DNA of 64,000 nt from a bacterium HR37 (GTDB lineage Bacteria; Desulfobacterota_D; UBA1144; Nemesobacterales; CSP1-2), in NCBI GenBank assembly GCA_002898375.1, contig BEIN01000003.1, positions 62,001 through 126,000 of the forward strand, read 5' to 3'. Under the pieces are notes generated by a model. The model worked only from the letters and a program-made list of their open reading frames with translations, was not told the origin of the DNA and searched no databases. Both the position numbers and the translations under genes were made by a program. This document shows, one piece after another, positions 18,495 to 27,438 of the stretch. Numbering within the stretch: position 1 is the first letter of the stretch; every line of letters starts with the position of its first letter.

Positions 18495-19397
18495 ATGATT
18501 ACACGAATGGTTACATTTATCAAGAGTGCTCTTCTTCTTATAAGGCCTCATCAGTGGATAAAAAACCTTTTAATCTTTGTCCCACCATTCTTTGGAGGTG
18601 TTTTCCTTGCAGACTCTGGTGTTTTTCTTAAAATGGCTCAGGCCTTTTTGGCTTTTTCCCTTTTTTCCTCAGCAGGTTACATAGTAAATGATATGCTGGA
18701 TATGAGAAGTGATCGCTTGCACCCTCAAAAGAGGTTTCGCCCACTGGCCTCAGGGGCCATAGGTATTTATCAAGCTTCTCTTTTGCTTGTGGTAATTCTT
18801 TCCTTATCACTTATCCTTTCCTTGAGATTTGCTTACGGTTTCCTTTTTGTATGTGTTTTGTATCTTGCTCTTAGTGTGGCTTACTCACTCTTTTTACAAC
18901 ACGTTGTGATCCTGGATGCATTTAGCATTGCCCTTGGATTCGTATTTAGAATAGAGGCCGGGGGGATAGCATCCGAAATTAAGGTCTCTAGCTGGCTTGT
19001 TCTAACCACCTTTCTTCTTTCCCTGCTTTTGGCCTTCGGGAAAAGGAGGTTTGAGCTTTCAGCTTTTAGCGTGTCTACTCCTTTTAGAAAGGTTCTTGCA
19101 GAGTATAAAATGAACTTTCTGGATACGGTACTGGGTATTTTTGCAACCACAGCAATAGTTACATACTCGATCTATGTGGTGGAGAGGGGATCCAAAGGGT
19201 TTTTGATTACGGTTCCGTTTGCATGTTACGGTGTTCTTCGCTATGTATATATTGTGCAAACCAATTCAGGTGGGGATCCCACCGAGGCACTTTTTAAAGA
19301 CAGAAATCTCCTTATATGTGTGGTTCTTTGGATAACAATTACTGCCTTAATTATCTACTTGCAGGATATCCTGGGCCTCTTTAACAAGTGGTTCTGA
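18495..19397 (+). CDS. UbiA-family prenyltransferase, polyprenyl-phosphate phosphoribosyltransferase type
   Basis: 300 aa with about nine TM helices. The N-terminal LLIRPHQWIKNLLIFVPPFFGG, the NDMLDMRSDRLHPQKRFRPLASG block (aspartate-rich NDxxD motif) and the later hydrophobic GFVFRIEAGG match the decaprenyl-phosphate phosphoribosyltransferase branch (Rv3806c-like) rather than quinone or heme prenyltransferases. That branch moves 5-phosphoribose to a polyprenyl phosphate, giving lipid-linked pentose for the envelope. TAAGG at 7 bases precedes ATG 18495. The gene overlaps the convergent GT-C/TPR gene by 51 bp. Confidence 0.85.
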   Translation: MITRMVTFIKSALLLIRPHQWIKNLLIFVPPFFGGVFLADSGVFLKMAQAFLAFSLFSSAGYIVNDMLDMRSDRLHPQKRFRPLASGAIGIYQASLLLVVILSLSLILSLRFAYGFLFVCVLYLALSVAYSLFLQHVVILDAFSIALGFVFRIEAGGIASEIKVSSWLVLTTFLLSLLLAFGKRRFELSAFSVSTPFRKVLAEYKMNFLDTVLGIFATTAIVTYSIYVVERGSKGFLITVPFACYGVLRYVYIVQTNSGGDPTEALFKDRNLLICVVLWITITALIIYLQDILGLFNKWF

Positions 19398-21080
19398 AAG
19401 ACCGCTTCTAATTGCTATTCTGGCCTGTTCCATGGCTTTCTCTTTCTCTCCACGTCTAAGGTAGACTTTTGCTAGAAGCAGGTGTGCTCTTCCGTAGTTT
19501 TTGTATATGCTGAGGGTTTGCTTTAGATACCTCTCAGCCGTTATGTAGCCTGAGGCATCACCGTATTCCCCTTTTATAAAGTAGATTAGACCAAGATGGT
19601 AGTAGGTTCTTCCATAGGAAGGGTCAAGGTTTAGCGCTTTTAAAAAGACTCTTTCTGCACTCGTGTAGTCTTCCCTTTTAATGTATAGAATGCCCAGGTT
19701 GTTAAGTGTAATTGCTCTTCCTCTATTGGTGTCTTTTATATCTGGGGTAAGAGCTATGGTAAATTCACGAATTGCTTCTTCTTCTCTATTTGCTTTCATC
19801 AGTGCCAGAGCATAGTTTGTGTGAGGGAGCGCATGGTGGAAAGATTTTTTTGAGGTATCTTCCCAAAGCGAGAGGTTATCCTCCCATACACCCTGTCTTT
19901 TTATGTTAAATGGCAAAAATACAAGACAGATGAGAACCAGAATAAGTATGCTTAACCTCTGATTTCTTAATCTGGGATTTAGAATTGCGGATGCAAGGAG
20001 GATGCAGTATCCGGCAGATGGTATATATAGATACCTTTCTGCTATCGGGGTTGATGCTATTTTAAAAATTGCCACAAGCAATGAAGGTGCAAGGGTGATT
20101 ATAATCCAGAGTATATTGAAGAAGAAGCTTTTTTCCCCTCTTATTAGAAGGATAAAGGAGATAACGCTTATTGTAAGTAAAACAAAAAGGGAGGATGCAG
20201 TGTAGTATGGATTTGCTGGAACTTCTCCAATAAATGCATTGAAGCTAAAGGGAAAAACGAGTTTGTTTATGTATATAAAATAGGAATTAAGAAGTGTTCT
20301 TATTATCTCCCAGATCCCGAGGCTCTCTTTGGCTGTTTCGGAAAGGTTAATTAAAGAGGATCCCGGAACGGTAATGAATGCTCTTCCTCTTAAATAGAGA
20401 TATATAAAGACTGTAGAGAGGTAAATAGAGTATTTAAGGATGTTTCTTCGATCTTTTAGCTTTAAATTAAGCAGGTCGAAGGATAGGGTAATCAGGGGGA
20501 AGACAATAGCAACTTCTTTTGAGAGAAGAGAGAGAAAAAAAGAAAATGCAGAAAGTAGGGTAGCCAGATAAACCTTATAGGAGATCATATGGAATATGAA
20601 AGCTAAAAACAGAAAAAGGCCACATATTATATCAGTTCTCCCTGCAATCCATGAGACTGATTCAACATGCATTGGATGAACTGCAAATAAGAGAGAGGAA
20701 AAAAGGGCTATTTGTTCCTTCTTTTCTGTCCCAAACTCCGATAACAGCATTAGAATCATAAGGTAAAGTAGTACTGTGGCGGTTGAGTGAAAGATTATGT
20801 TGCTTAGATGAAAACCATAAGGGGTTATTCCCCATAGATACCTGTCTAAAACTACTGAAATGTAAAACATGGGGCGGTAGTAACGGGCTCTTTTTGTCTG
20901 TGTTTCTTTGGGAACTACTACAGAGAGTATGCGGTGTGGGTTAAACGAGTAGTAACTTTTCTCTATAACTTCGGTATCGTCCCACACAAAGTCATTTTTA
21001 AGGGAGGGAATAAATATGCAAACCGAAAACCCGAATATAAAAACGGATGTAAGTATCCTTTGAGTTACCGGAAATCGCAT
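19347..21080 (-). CDS. GT-C-type multi-TM glycosyltransferase-like protein with C-terminal TPRs
   Basis: 577 aa. About ten TM helices fill residues 5-400. The first periplasmic loop holds an acidic NDFVWDDTEVI motif at the place where GT-C enzymes carry the catalytic Asp, followed by YRPMFYISVVLDRYLWG and HPMHVESVSWIAGRTD. This is the architecture of bacterial TMTC/PMT-like proteins. Residues about 415-570 are three to four TPR units (ALALMKANREEEAIREFTIAL, NNLGILYIKREDYTSAERVFLKALNLD). It probably uses a polyprenyl-phosphate sugar to modify an exported protein or glycan. The neighbouring lipid-pentose enzyme would fit, but the donor is unknown. Confidence 0.8.
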   Translation of the reverse strand: MRFPVTQRILTSVFIFGFSVCIFIPSLKNDFVWDDTEVIEKSYYSFNPHRILSVVVPKETQTKRARYYRPMFYISVVLDRYLWGITPYGFHLSNIIFHSTATVLLYLMILMLLSEFGTEKKEQIALFSSLLFAVHPMHVESVSWIAGRTDIICGLFLFLAFIFHMISYKVYLATLLSAFSFFLSLLSKEVAIVFPLITLSFDLLNLKLKDRRNILKYSIYLSTVFIYLYLRGRAFITVPGSSLINLSETAKESLGIWEIIRTLLNSYFIYINKLVFPFSFNAFIGEVPANPYYTASSLFVLLTISVISFILLIRGEKSFFFNILWIIITLAPSLLVAIFKIASTPIAERYLYIPSAGYCILLASAILNPRLRNQRLSILILVLICLVFLPFNIKRQGVWEDNLSLWEDTSKKSFHHALPHTNYALALMKANREEEAIREFTIALTPDIKDTNRGRAITLNNLGILYIKREDYTSAERVFLKALNLDPSYGRTYYHLGLIYFIKGEYGDASGYITAERYLKQTLSIYKNYGRAHLLLAKVYLRRGEKEKAMEQARIAIRSGLSEPLVKEAQDILQVDN

Positions 21081-21086
21081 GTGGTA

Positions 21087-21095
21087 ATTATATCA
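21087..21095 (-). promoter_or_regulatory. extended -10 promoter of the GT-C/TPR gene, predicted leaderless
   Basis: TGATATAAT (TG-N-TATAAT) on the minus strand ends six bases before the ATG at 21080, putting the transcription start on the A of the start codon. The -35 is weak, which an extended -10 would offset. Confidence 0.5.
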
Positions 21096-21137
21096 TCACC
21101 GTAAATACAAGAAGGTATTTTATCCAGCATGATTGGT

Positions 21138-21917
21138 TTAGCGGAAAAGGTCCTCTTCTGGGTTCCTTATAAGCTCCCTGGCTCCTTTGCCACCTGGTTC
21201 GTACCTGTATCCCCTTACTATGGCTACAGGAATTGAGTCAGTTTTTCCCATAACAAGACCTGCTGCTCCAGCAATTTCATCTGCTATGGCTAGAACCGTT
21301 GCCCTGAGTTCATAGCCTTTTGAGTCTTTTTTTCCCTTGTAGTCCTTAAGTGGTTTCATTCCCCAGCAACCTATTGCTATCTCTGTAAGCCCTTGCCGCC
21401 ATGGTCTGCCAACTGTGTCAGTAATTACCACTGCAACTTCAACTCCGAGCTCTTTCTTAAAACCCTCAACCAGCTTTCTTGCGGATGTGTCTGGATCAAC
21501 AGGAAGAAGGGTGATGGTGTCTCCACCTGAAACGTTTGATGCATCTATTCCCGCATTTGCACATATAACCCCAATATGGGTTTCCACTATAAATCTACCC
21601 TTACATGATTCTTCTCTATCCATCTTAACGATTCTCTTTGTTTCCCCTAATATTACCTCCATTATGCGTGGGTCTTTATGTAGCGTTTTCCCTAGACTGA
21701 TTGCAAAGGAAGAGGGAGAAACATCGCTTAGCTTAACTATCCTTCCTTCTGATTTAGAAACTATCTTTTGAGCAAATACTATTATGTCTCCGCTTATTAT
21801 AGATATGTTATTCTTACGGGTTGCTTCTATAACTACACTTACCAGGTTATCACCCGGTTGTATTTCAGGTATCCCTATAACCGGTATTATGGAAACACTG
21901 TTTATACTGGAGCTCAC
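21138..21917 (-). CDS. cofE: coenzyme F420-0:L-glutamate ligase
   Basis: 259 aa, the single-domain CofE form (archaeal type, and N-terminal domain of mycobacterial FbiB). It adds glutamates to F420-0 using GTP. The motifs IISGDIIVFAQKIVSKSEGR, GVICANAGIDASN, ITDTVGRPWRQG and the GAAGLVMGK end match the family. The start is GTG at 21917 with AGGATAGGG just upstream. It lies 75 bp downstream of an F420-type oxidoreductase on the same strand. With cofG and cofH at 33-36 kb it supports F420 synthesis; cofC and cofD are not in the window. Confidence 0.93.
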   Translation of the reverse strand: MSSSINSVSIIPVIGIPEIQPGDNLVSVVIEATRKNNISIISGDIIVFAQKIVSKSEGRIVKLSDVSPSSFAISLGKTLHKDPRIMEVILGETKRIVKMDREESCKGRFIVETHIGVICANAGIDASNVSGGDTITLLPVDPDTSARKLVEGFKKELGVEVAVVITDTVGRPWRQGLTEIAIGCWGMKPLKDYKGKKDSKGYELRATVLAIADEIAGAAGLVMGKTDSIPVAIVRGYRYEPGGKGARELIRNPEEDLFR

Positions 21918-21991
21918 ACCCTATCCTCTAAGTAAATGACTCTCGGTTATATAGGATACCTTGAAAATACAACCGTTGGCGAACCACCGTT

Positions 21992-23110
21992 TTAGTATTT
22001 AGACATTATGTTCTCATGAAAGCTGTCTATTGTTTCATAAGGGTCTAAAATGGGCTGTATCATAATCTGGTTTACTCCCTGCTCTTCCATTCTATGTATT
22101 GTATCTCTTATCTCTTCTGGAGATCCTGTAAGTGTTGATGTCTTTATTACCTCTGGAGTAACCAGTGGATCATGTTCCTCTTTCCATCCAAGCAGGTATT
22201 CGCTGTAGAGTTTCAGGTGTTTTCTTTCAGGTCCAAGTTCCTCTGCTGCATATGCTTTTGCAAACCTCATAATTCCTTCACGTACATCTTCGGGTAAGGG
22301 TTCTCCCTTTGCCGCCTCTGTTTTTCCCTTTGTTTCATAGTTTACCACTGCAAGGGCTGTAAGGTTTAAAGAGGATGCAACAAATGGTCCTACCGCTCTT
22401 TTTACCGATTTTGATTCAAGTGTTTCGCCTTTCCTGAGGATATGAAAAGCTGTCATAACGAGAATGTAGAGATCTTCTAGTTTCTTTCCAGCCCTTTGCG
22501 CACCTATTTTAATGTGTTCTAAGCAGTAGTTAAGGAATGATTCTCCTATAGTTCCAAACAGTATAACCCCATCACCAAGTTCACCGGCCAGCTCAAGCAT
22601 CTTTGGACCACTTCCTGCTATGAATATGGGTATTGGGTCTTTTAGATTATAAAATCCCCCTTCGGGATTTAGAAACTTTACATAACGACGTCTTTCTTTA
22701 TCCATGTATCTATCTGGGCCTTCTATGTATAGTGCCTCTTCACCCTTAAGCAGCTTTCTGCATATCTCAACGCACTCTCTTACCTCAGCTACCTTTGCCG
22801 CTGGAAAGCCCATTGCCCTTCGTGCAGTGTTTCCGGTGCTTATACCAAGAATTGCCCTTCCAGGTCCTATTTCGTTAAGAGTTGCCATGGAGTTTGCTGT
22901 GACAGGGGCAATTCTTGAGCGTGGATTTGTAATACCGGGTCCTACCTTCATTCTGTAGGTGTGTTCTAAAACAAGTGCAAGGGTTTGATAAATATCGCTT
23001 CCTATCATGTGGGTATCATATGGCATATAATACGAAAAACCTCTTATCTCTCCATATGAAACCCATTTCCACGAATGAATATGTGCAGGGTATGTAAGTC
23101 CCCAATCCAT
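21992..23110 (-). CDS. LLM-class F420-dependent oxidoreductase
   Basis: 372 aa, a luciferase-like TIM barrel. The segments TNPRSRIAPVTANSMATLNEIGPGRAILGISTGNTARRAMG and IPIFIAGSGPKMLELAGELGDGVILFG are typical of 5,10-methylene-H4MPT reductase and F420-dependent dehydrogenase/reductase relatives. The substrate cannot be told. The C-terminal region (GSPEEIRDTIHRMEEQGVNQIMIQP) is the standard family ending. AAAGGAGG precedes ATG 23110. The adjacent cofE makes F420, rather than FMN, the likely cofactor. Confidence 0.87.
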   Translation of the reverse strand: MDWGLTYPAHIHSWKWVSYGEIRGFSYYMPYDTHMIGSDIYQTLALVLEHTYRMKVGPGITNPRSRIAPVTANSMATLNEIGPGRAILGISTGNTARRAMGFPAAKVAEVRECVEICRKLLKGEEALYIEGPDRYMDKERRRYVKFLNPEGGFYNLKDPIPIFIAGSGPKMLELAGELGDGVILFGTIGESFLNYCLEHIKIGAQRAGKKLEDLYILVMTAFHILRKGETLESKSVKRAVGPFVASSLNLTALAVVNYETKGKTEAAKGEPLPEDVREGIMRFAKAYAAEELGPERKHLKLYSEYLLGWKEEHDPLVTPEVIKTSTLTGSPEEIRDTIHRMEEQGVNQIMIQPILDPYETIDSFHENIMSKY

Positions 23111-23212
23111 GTCTGTTACCTCCTTTAATTGGGTTTAATTCCATTTTAGAACAATTGGGTTAATTAAGTCAAGAAAAAAACTTACCTTGAGTGACTGGAT
23201 TACGCTCTCTTC

Positions 23213-26107
23213 TCAGGAAACCTGTTCAGCAAGGACCTCAGCTATGTGCTTTGGCTCTCTTTTTGTAAAGTGTTCTATCTGTTGCCGACATGATACCCCT
23301 GTTACAACAACAGTTGCATCATCTGATAAATTTCTTATGGAGGGGAAAAGTCTGTCTTCACCTATTTTACTTGAGACACCGTAGTGCTCTTTCTCATAGC
23401 CAAAGCTTCCTGCCATTCCACAGCAACCTGCCTTGCTCTCTGTAACCAGGCATCCGGCCAGGTGGAGAATCTCTAAAGAAGGTGTGCTTCCTGCAAGAGA
23501 CCTCTGGTGGCAGTGGGCATGAAAAAATACATTTCGTTCTCTATTTTTCCATCGAATATCTAGGCTGTTTTTTTCCTTAAGTTGAAGTAAAAATTCCTCA
23601 AGAAGAAAAGAGTTTTTGGCAAGTAATTTGGCCTCTTGATCGCCTGGTATGAGATCCAGGTATTCATCACGGAAAGTCAGTATGCAGCTTGGTTCTGTCC
23701 CTATAATGGGGATTCCTTTGCGTATATATGAGCTAAGCAGCTTAACGTTCTTCCTAGCACATAATCGAGCAGATTCAACCATTCCTTTACTAAGTAGTGG
23801 TCTTCCACAGCAAGCTCTTCTGGGAACTATAATCACTCTAAACCCAGCTGCCTCAAGCAGTTCTACGGTTGCCCTCCCTATTTCAGGGTAATAGAAGGTT
23901 GTCCATGTATCGTGAAAGTAAACAACCTCTTTTCTTTCATCTAAGGTTTTTTTTGAACGGGTTTTATAGAACCATTCTGTGAATGTAGGTTTTGCAATGT
24001 CTGGTAAAGAACGATTTGGATGTATACCGAGTGCAGAAAGAAGATGCTTTGAGAAAGCAGTTTCTTTAATGACATTAAATAAGCGTGGGGTATAGGAAGC
24101 TATTTGGCTTATCTTATGAATATGACCAAATATGTAGTCACGGGTTGATATACCATGGGCTTTATTGTAGTGAGCAAGAAACTCTATTTTCATCTTGGCA
24201 ACATCAACCCTTGAAGGGCATTCTTTTTTACAGCCCTTACAGAGAATACATAGCTCAAATATATTATATATGTCTCTACTTGTAAGATCCTCCCTCTTTA
24301 ACCTTCCCGAGAGAACCGCTCTTAGTGCATTTGCTCTAGCTCTGGTTGTATCTCTTTCATCACGTGTTGCCATGTATGAAGGGCACATAATCTCTTCGTT
24401 TAGCTTTCGACATATACCCTGACCATTACACATCTCTACTGCACCGGCAAAGCCCTTATCCGAAGACCAATCAAGGTAGGTCGGTATATCTATTGTCTTG
24501 TATTCTTCCCCATAACGTAGATTTTTATCCGGAGGGAAAGAGCCCACTACCTTATCAGGATTAAACAGGTTCATTGGATCAAAGGCGGATTTTAGCTCAA
24601 GCATTGCCTGGTATAGTGTGGGACCAAAGAGTCTTTTATTTAAGTAGCTACGCTGAAGACCATCACCGTGCTCTCCGCTCATAACCCCACCATACTTCAT
24701 GGCAAGACTGCAGGCCTCTTCTGTTAGCTCTTTCATTATGGCTATGCCTTCGGATGTCTTAAGGTTTACTAGTGGTCTTACGTGAAGACAACCAGCACTT
24801 GCGTGTCCATAAAATCCAGCTCTTGTTCCAAGCCTATCTATTATGGACAGTATATCCTGTACATACTTTGAAAGGTTATCTACCGGAACCGAGACATCTT
24901 CAATACACGGAATGGGTTTAAAATCATCTCTTTTGCTCATAAGAAGCCCAAGACCAGCTTTACGCACAGCCCATACCCGTAACTGGGATTCATGGGAAAT
25001 AGCGTAGTTTACAGAACACCGTATTTTCTTTTGTTTGAGATAGTCACTTAGGTCCTTTGTTTTTTTCTCCAGATCTTCTTCGCTATCTCCATAAAATTCC
25101 ACAATCAGAACAGAAGCAGGATTCCCTTCAAGGAAAGAAAGCAAGGGTTGATATCCCTTGTGTTCCCTTGTAAGCTCTATTAACATCCTATCTATAAGCT
25201 CTATGGCGGAAGGATTTTTATCGAGTATGGTAGGGACTGCCTCCATGGAAGCAATAAGGTCTTCAAATTGAAGAATTGCAAGCCCTGTGTATCTGGGGCA
25301 TGTAACGAGTTTTAAAGTAAACTCTGTTGCAATTGCAAGTGTACCTTCAGAACTTGCAAGGAGTTTTGCTGGATTGAGGGGAGAGTCAAGCAGATAGGGA
25401 AGGCTATAGCCTGATGCCCGTCTCCAGTGCCTGGGAAACTCACTGCGAATGGCACTGCCATACTTGCTGCGAATTTCTAAAATCGATTTGTACAGGCGAC
25501 CTTCTGTATCCCTTTTAAAGGATTTATTTAAAACCGTTTCTTCCTCGAATGCTGCCAATTCAAGAGAGGTACCATCTGAGAGTATTACCCGGGCTGAAAC
25601 CAGATTATCTCCTGCCATTCCATAAAGTATAGAGTGCGCACCTGTTGCGTTGTTATTAACCACCCCTCCCACGGTAGCTATCTTGGCGGTAGCAGGGTCT
25701 GGCCCGAACATCAAACCCACAGGTTTTAGTTTTTGATTAAGTGTATCGATATATATCCCTGGTTGCACCCTGGCGGTTTTTCCCTCAGTATCCACAGAGA
25801 GTAATTTGTTTAAGTACTTTGAGAAGTCTATAACCAGTGCTTCTCCTACAGCTTGACCTGCAAGGCTTGTTCCGCTGCCTCGAGGAAGTATAGGGATGCC
25901 ATATGTTCTTGCAATCTCAACGGTTTTAAATACATCTTCAATTGATTTTGGAATAACTATACCTATAGGTTCAATCTGGTAATTACTTGCATCTGTGCTG
26001 TAGAGGACTTTGCTGAATTTGTCAAAGTATACTTCACCATCCAGTCCTGTTTTAAGTGCATACTCTAGTTCCTTGTAAAGGGGGGTGCTTTGCATGATTC
26101 GATTCAT
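23213..26107 (-). CDS. FAD- and Fe-S-containing 2-hydroxyacid dehydrogenase (D-2-hydroxyglutarate / D-lactate dehydrogenase-like)
   Basis: 964 aa fusion. Residues about 35-220 are an FAD-binding PCMH domain (GIVIPKSIEDVFKTVEIA, PRGSGTSLAGQAVG, VGGVVNNNATGAHS). About 260-530 is a FAD-oxidase C domain with GEHGDG. Fe-S motifs follow at 560-640 (CNGQGICR...MCPSYMATRDE and CILCKGCKKECPSRVD), then two CCG cysteine-rich domains (RACCGRPLLSKG; CHQRSLAG...CCGMAGSFG). This is the architecture of E. coli YdiJ-type enzymes. It would oxidise a D-2-hydroxyacid and pass electrons onward through the clusters. It follows the iron ADH gene by 18 bp. No good ribosome site is seen for ATG 26107; ATG at 26095 is an alternative. 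Confidence 0.88.
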   Translation of the reverse strand: MNRIMQSTPLYKELEYALKTGLDGEVYFDKFSKVLYSTDASNYQIEPIGIVIPKSIEDVFKTVEIARTYGIPILPRGSGTSLAGQAVGEALVIDFSKYLNKLLSVDTEGKTARVQPGIYIDTLNQKLKPVGLMFGPDPATAKIATVGGVVNNNATGAHSILYGMAGDNLVSARVILSDGTSLELAAFEEETVLNKSFKRDTEGRLYKSILEIRSKYGSAIRSEFPRHWRRASGYSLPYLLDSPLNPAKLLASSEGTLAIATEFTLKLVTCPRYTGLAILQFEDLIASMEAVPTILDKNPSAIELIDRMLIELTREHKGYQPLLSFLEGNPASVLIVEFYGDSEEDLEKKTKDLSDYLKQKKIRCSVNYAISHESQLRVWAVRKAGLGLLMSKRDDFKPIPCIEDVSVPVDNLSKYVQDILSIIDRLGTRAGFYGHASAGCLHVRPLVNLKTSEGIAIMKELTEEACSLAMKYGGVMSGEHGDGLQRSYLNKRLFGPTLYQAMLELKSAFDPMNLFNPDKVVGSFPPDKNLRYGEEYKTIDIPTYLDWSSDKGFAGAVEMCNGQGICRKLNEEIMCPSYMATRDERDTTRARANALRAVLSGRLKREDLTSRDIYNIFELCILCKGCKKECPSRVDVAKMKIEFLAHYNKAHGISTRDYIFGHIHKISQIASYTPRLFNVIKETAFSKHLLSALGIHPNRSLPDIAKPTFTEWFYKTRSKKTLDERKEVVYFHDTWTTFYYPEIGRATVELLEAAGFRVIIVPRRACCGRPLLSKGMVESARLCARKNVKLLSSYIRKGIPIIGTEPSCILTFRDEYLDLIPGDQEAKLLAKNSFLLEEFLLQLKEKNSLDIRWKNRERNVFFHAHCHQRSLAGSTPSLEILHLAGCLVTESKAGCCGMAGSFGYEKEHYGVSSKIGEDRLFPSIRNLSDDATVVVTGVSCRQQIEHFTKREPKHIAEVLAEQVS

Positions 26108-26125
26108 TAATATTATAAGGGAATT

Positions 26126-27421
26126 CTACCAATAACGAAGGGCGTCTCTAAAGAGTTTTTCCAGATCCGAAAGGGTTACAGGACGGGGAGAGTTAACCAG
26201 AAGACGCTGTTGTTTAAAAGCTCCCTCGGCTAGCTTTGGTATATCTTCTTCAGTATAGCCTAGAGCACTTATACCATTTGGAATGCCAAGATCCCGCATT
26301 AACTCCACAATAGCATCCGCTAAAGAGTAGGCTGCTTCCATCTCTGACATTCCCTTTGTATTGACACCAAGTATCTCTGCAGCTTTGGCATGACGCTCGG
26401 GCCAAGCAGGTGCTGTAAACCTGAAACAAGCAGGAGCATTTACAACAACCGATATGCCATGGGGGATGAGAGGTTCTTTGACGTTGTATCCTCTTGGATG
26501 AAAGTCCTTAACCATACCTGCAACTGGATAGGACATGGCATGTGGTATGTGTACTCCAGCTGTTCCAAATCCTATACCTGCAAAGGTTGAGGCTAAAGAC
26601 ATAAATGCCCTTGCCTCTAAATCGTGGGGGTTAAAAACGGCCCTGCGCAGGTATTTGGCACACCATATGATTGCCTGCTTGCTCCACAGATCAGCTATTG
26701 GGTTTGAGCCTATGTATGCAGGACGCTCAGCAGGAGAAGAGGGTTTGATCCTGGTATTATAGGGTCGGCTAGTGTAGGACTCAATGGCATGCGTTAGAAC
26801 ATCACATCCCGCTGAAGCAGTAACCTCAGGTGGCTGGGTAAGTGTGTTTAGTGGATCAACTATAGCAAGCGTTGGACGCAGATATCGGTGGGATACCCCT
26901 GTTTTTACCTTTAGCTCTACTATATCAAGGATAGCAACTGGTGTGGTTTCACTTCCGGTACCAGAGGTGGTGGGTATCGCAATGTGTGGTTTAAGAGGGC
27001 CTGGAACAGGTTTTCCAAGCCCGATAGGTTTGTTTATGTAATCAAAAAGGGGTGCAGGGTATGTGGTGTAGAGATTCATAAGCTTTGCTGTATCTATTAC
27101 ACTACCCCCTCCTACCGATATAAAACCATCACAACCACTTTCCTGTGCTGCCTTAACTGCTTCCTGTATTGATTTATCCGTTGGCTCAATATGGACCCTG
27201 TCAAATATTTCTACCTCTATATTGGCACCTTTTGCAATTGCTCCTATCCTTTCCGGAAGCCCAAGTTCCCGCAGGTTAGAATCTGTTACGATAAGTGCTC
27301 TTTTTATGCCGATGCGTTGCAACTCAAAGCCAAGCTCCTCGGTAGCGCCTGGACCGTATCGAAGAGAAACCATCTCAAGTGGAATTATGGTTTCGGTTGG
27401 AATCAAATCTTTAAATGACAT
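26126..27421 (-). CDS. iron-containing alcohol dehydrogenase, hydroxyacid-oxoacid transhydrogenase-like
   Basis: 431 aa from ATG 27421, which follows GAAGGAG; the frame is open 15 codons further upstream. The GGGSVIDTAK nucleotide-binding motif and PTTSGTGSETTP are group III iron ADH signatures. Metal ligands lie in GCDVLTHAIESYTSRPYN, HIPHAMSYPVAG and LIPHGISVVVNAP. The SRPYN and HAMSYPVAG segments closely match ADHFE1-type hydroxyacid-oxoacid transhydrogenases, which oxidise 4-hydroxybutyrate while reducing 2-oxoglutarate to D-2-hydroxyglutarate with no net cofactor change. The downstream FAD/Fe-S dehydrogenase could re-oxidise that product. It lies 17 bp after the cyclase gene. Confidence 0.87.
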   Translation of the reverse strand: MSFKDLIPTETIIPLEMVSLRYGPGATEELGFELQRIGIKRALIVTDSNLRELGLPERIGAIAKGANIEVEIFDRVHIEPTDKSIQEAVKAAQESGCDGFISVGGGSVIDTAKLMNLYTTYPAPLFDYINKPIGLGKPVPGPLKPHIAIPTTSGTGSETTPVAILDIVELKVKTGVSHRYLRPTLAIVDPLNTLTQPPEVTASAGCDVLTHAIESYTSRPYNTRIKPSSPAERPAYIGSNPIADLWSKQAIIWCAKYLRRAVFNPHDLEARAFMSLASTFAGIGFGTAGVHIPHAMSYPVAGMVKDFHPRGYNVKEPLIPHGISVVVNAPACFRFTAPAWPERHAKAAEILGVNTKGMSEMEAAYSLADAIVELMRDLGIPNGISALGYTEEDIPKLAEGAFKQQRLLVNSPRPVTLSDLEKLFRDALRYW

Positions 27422-27438
27422 ACTCCTTCTCCTAACCC

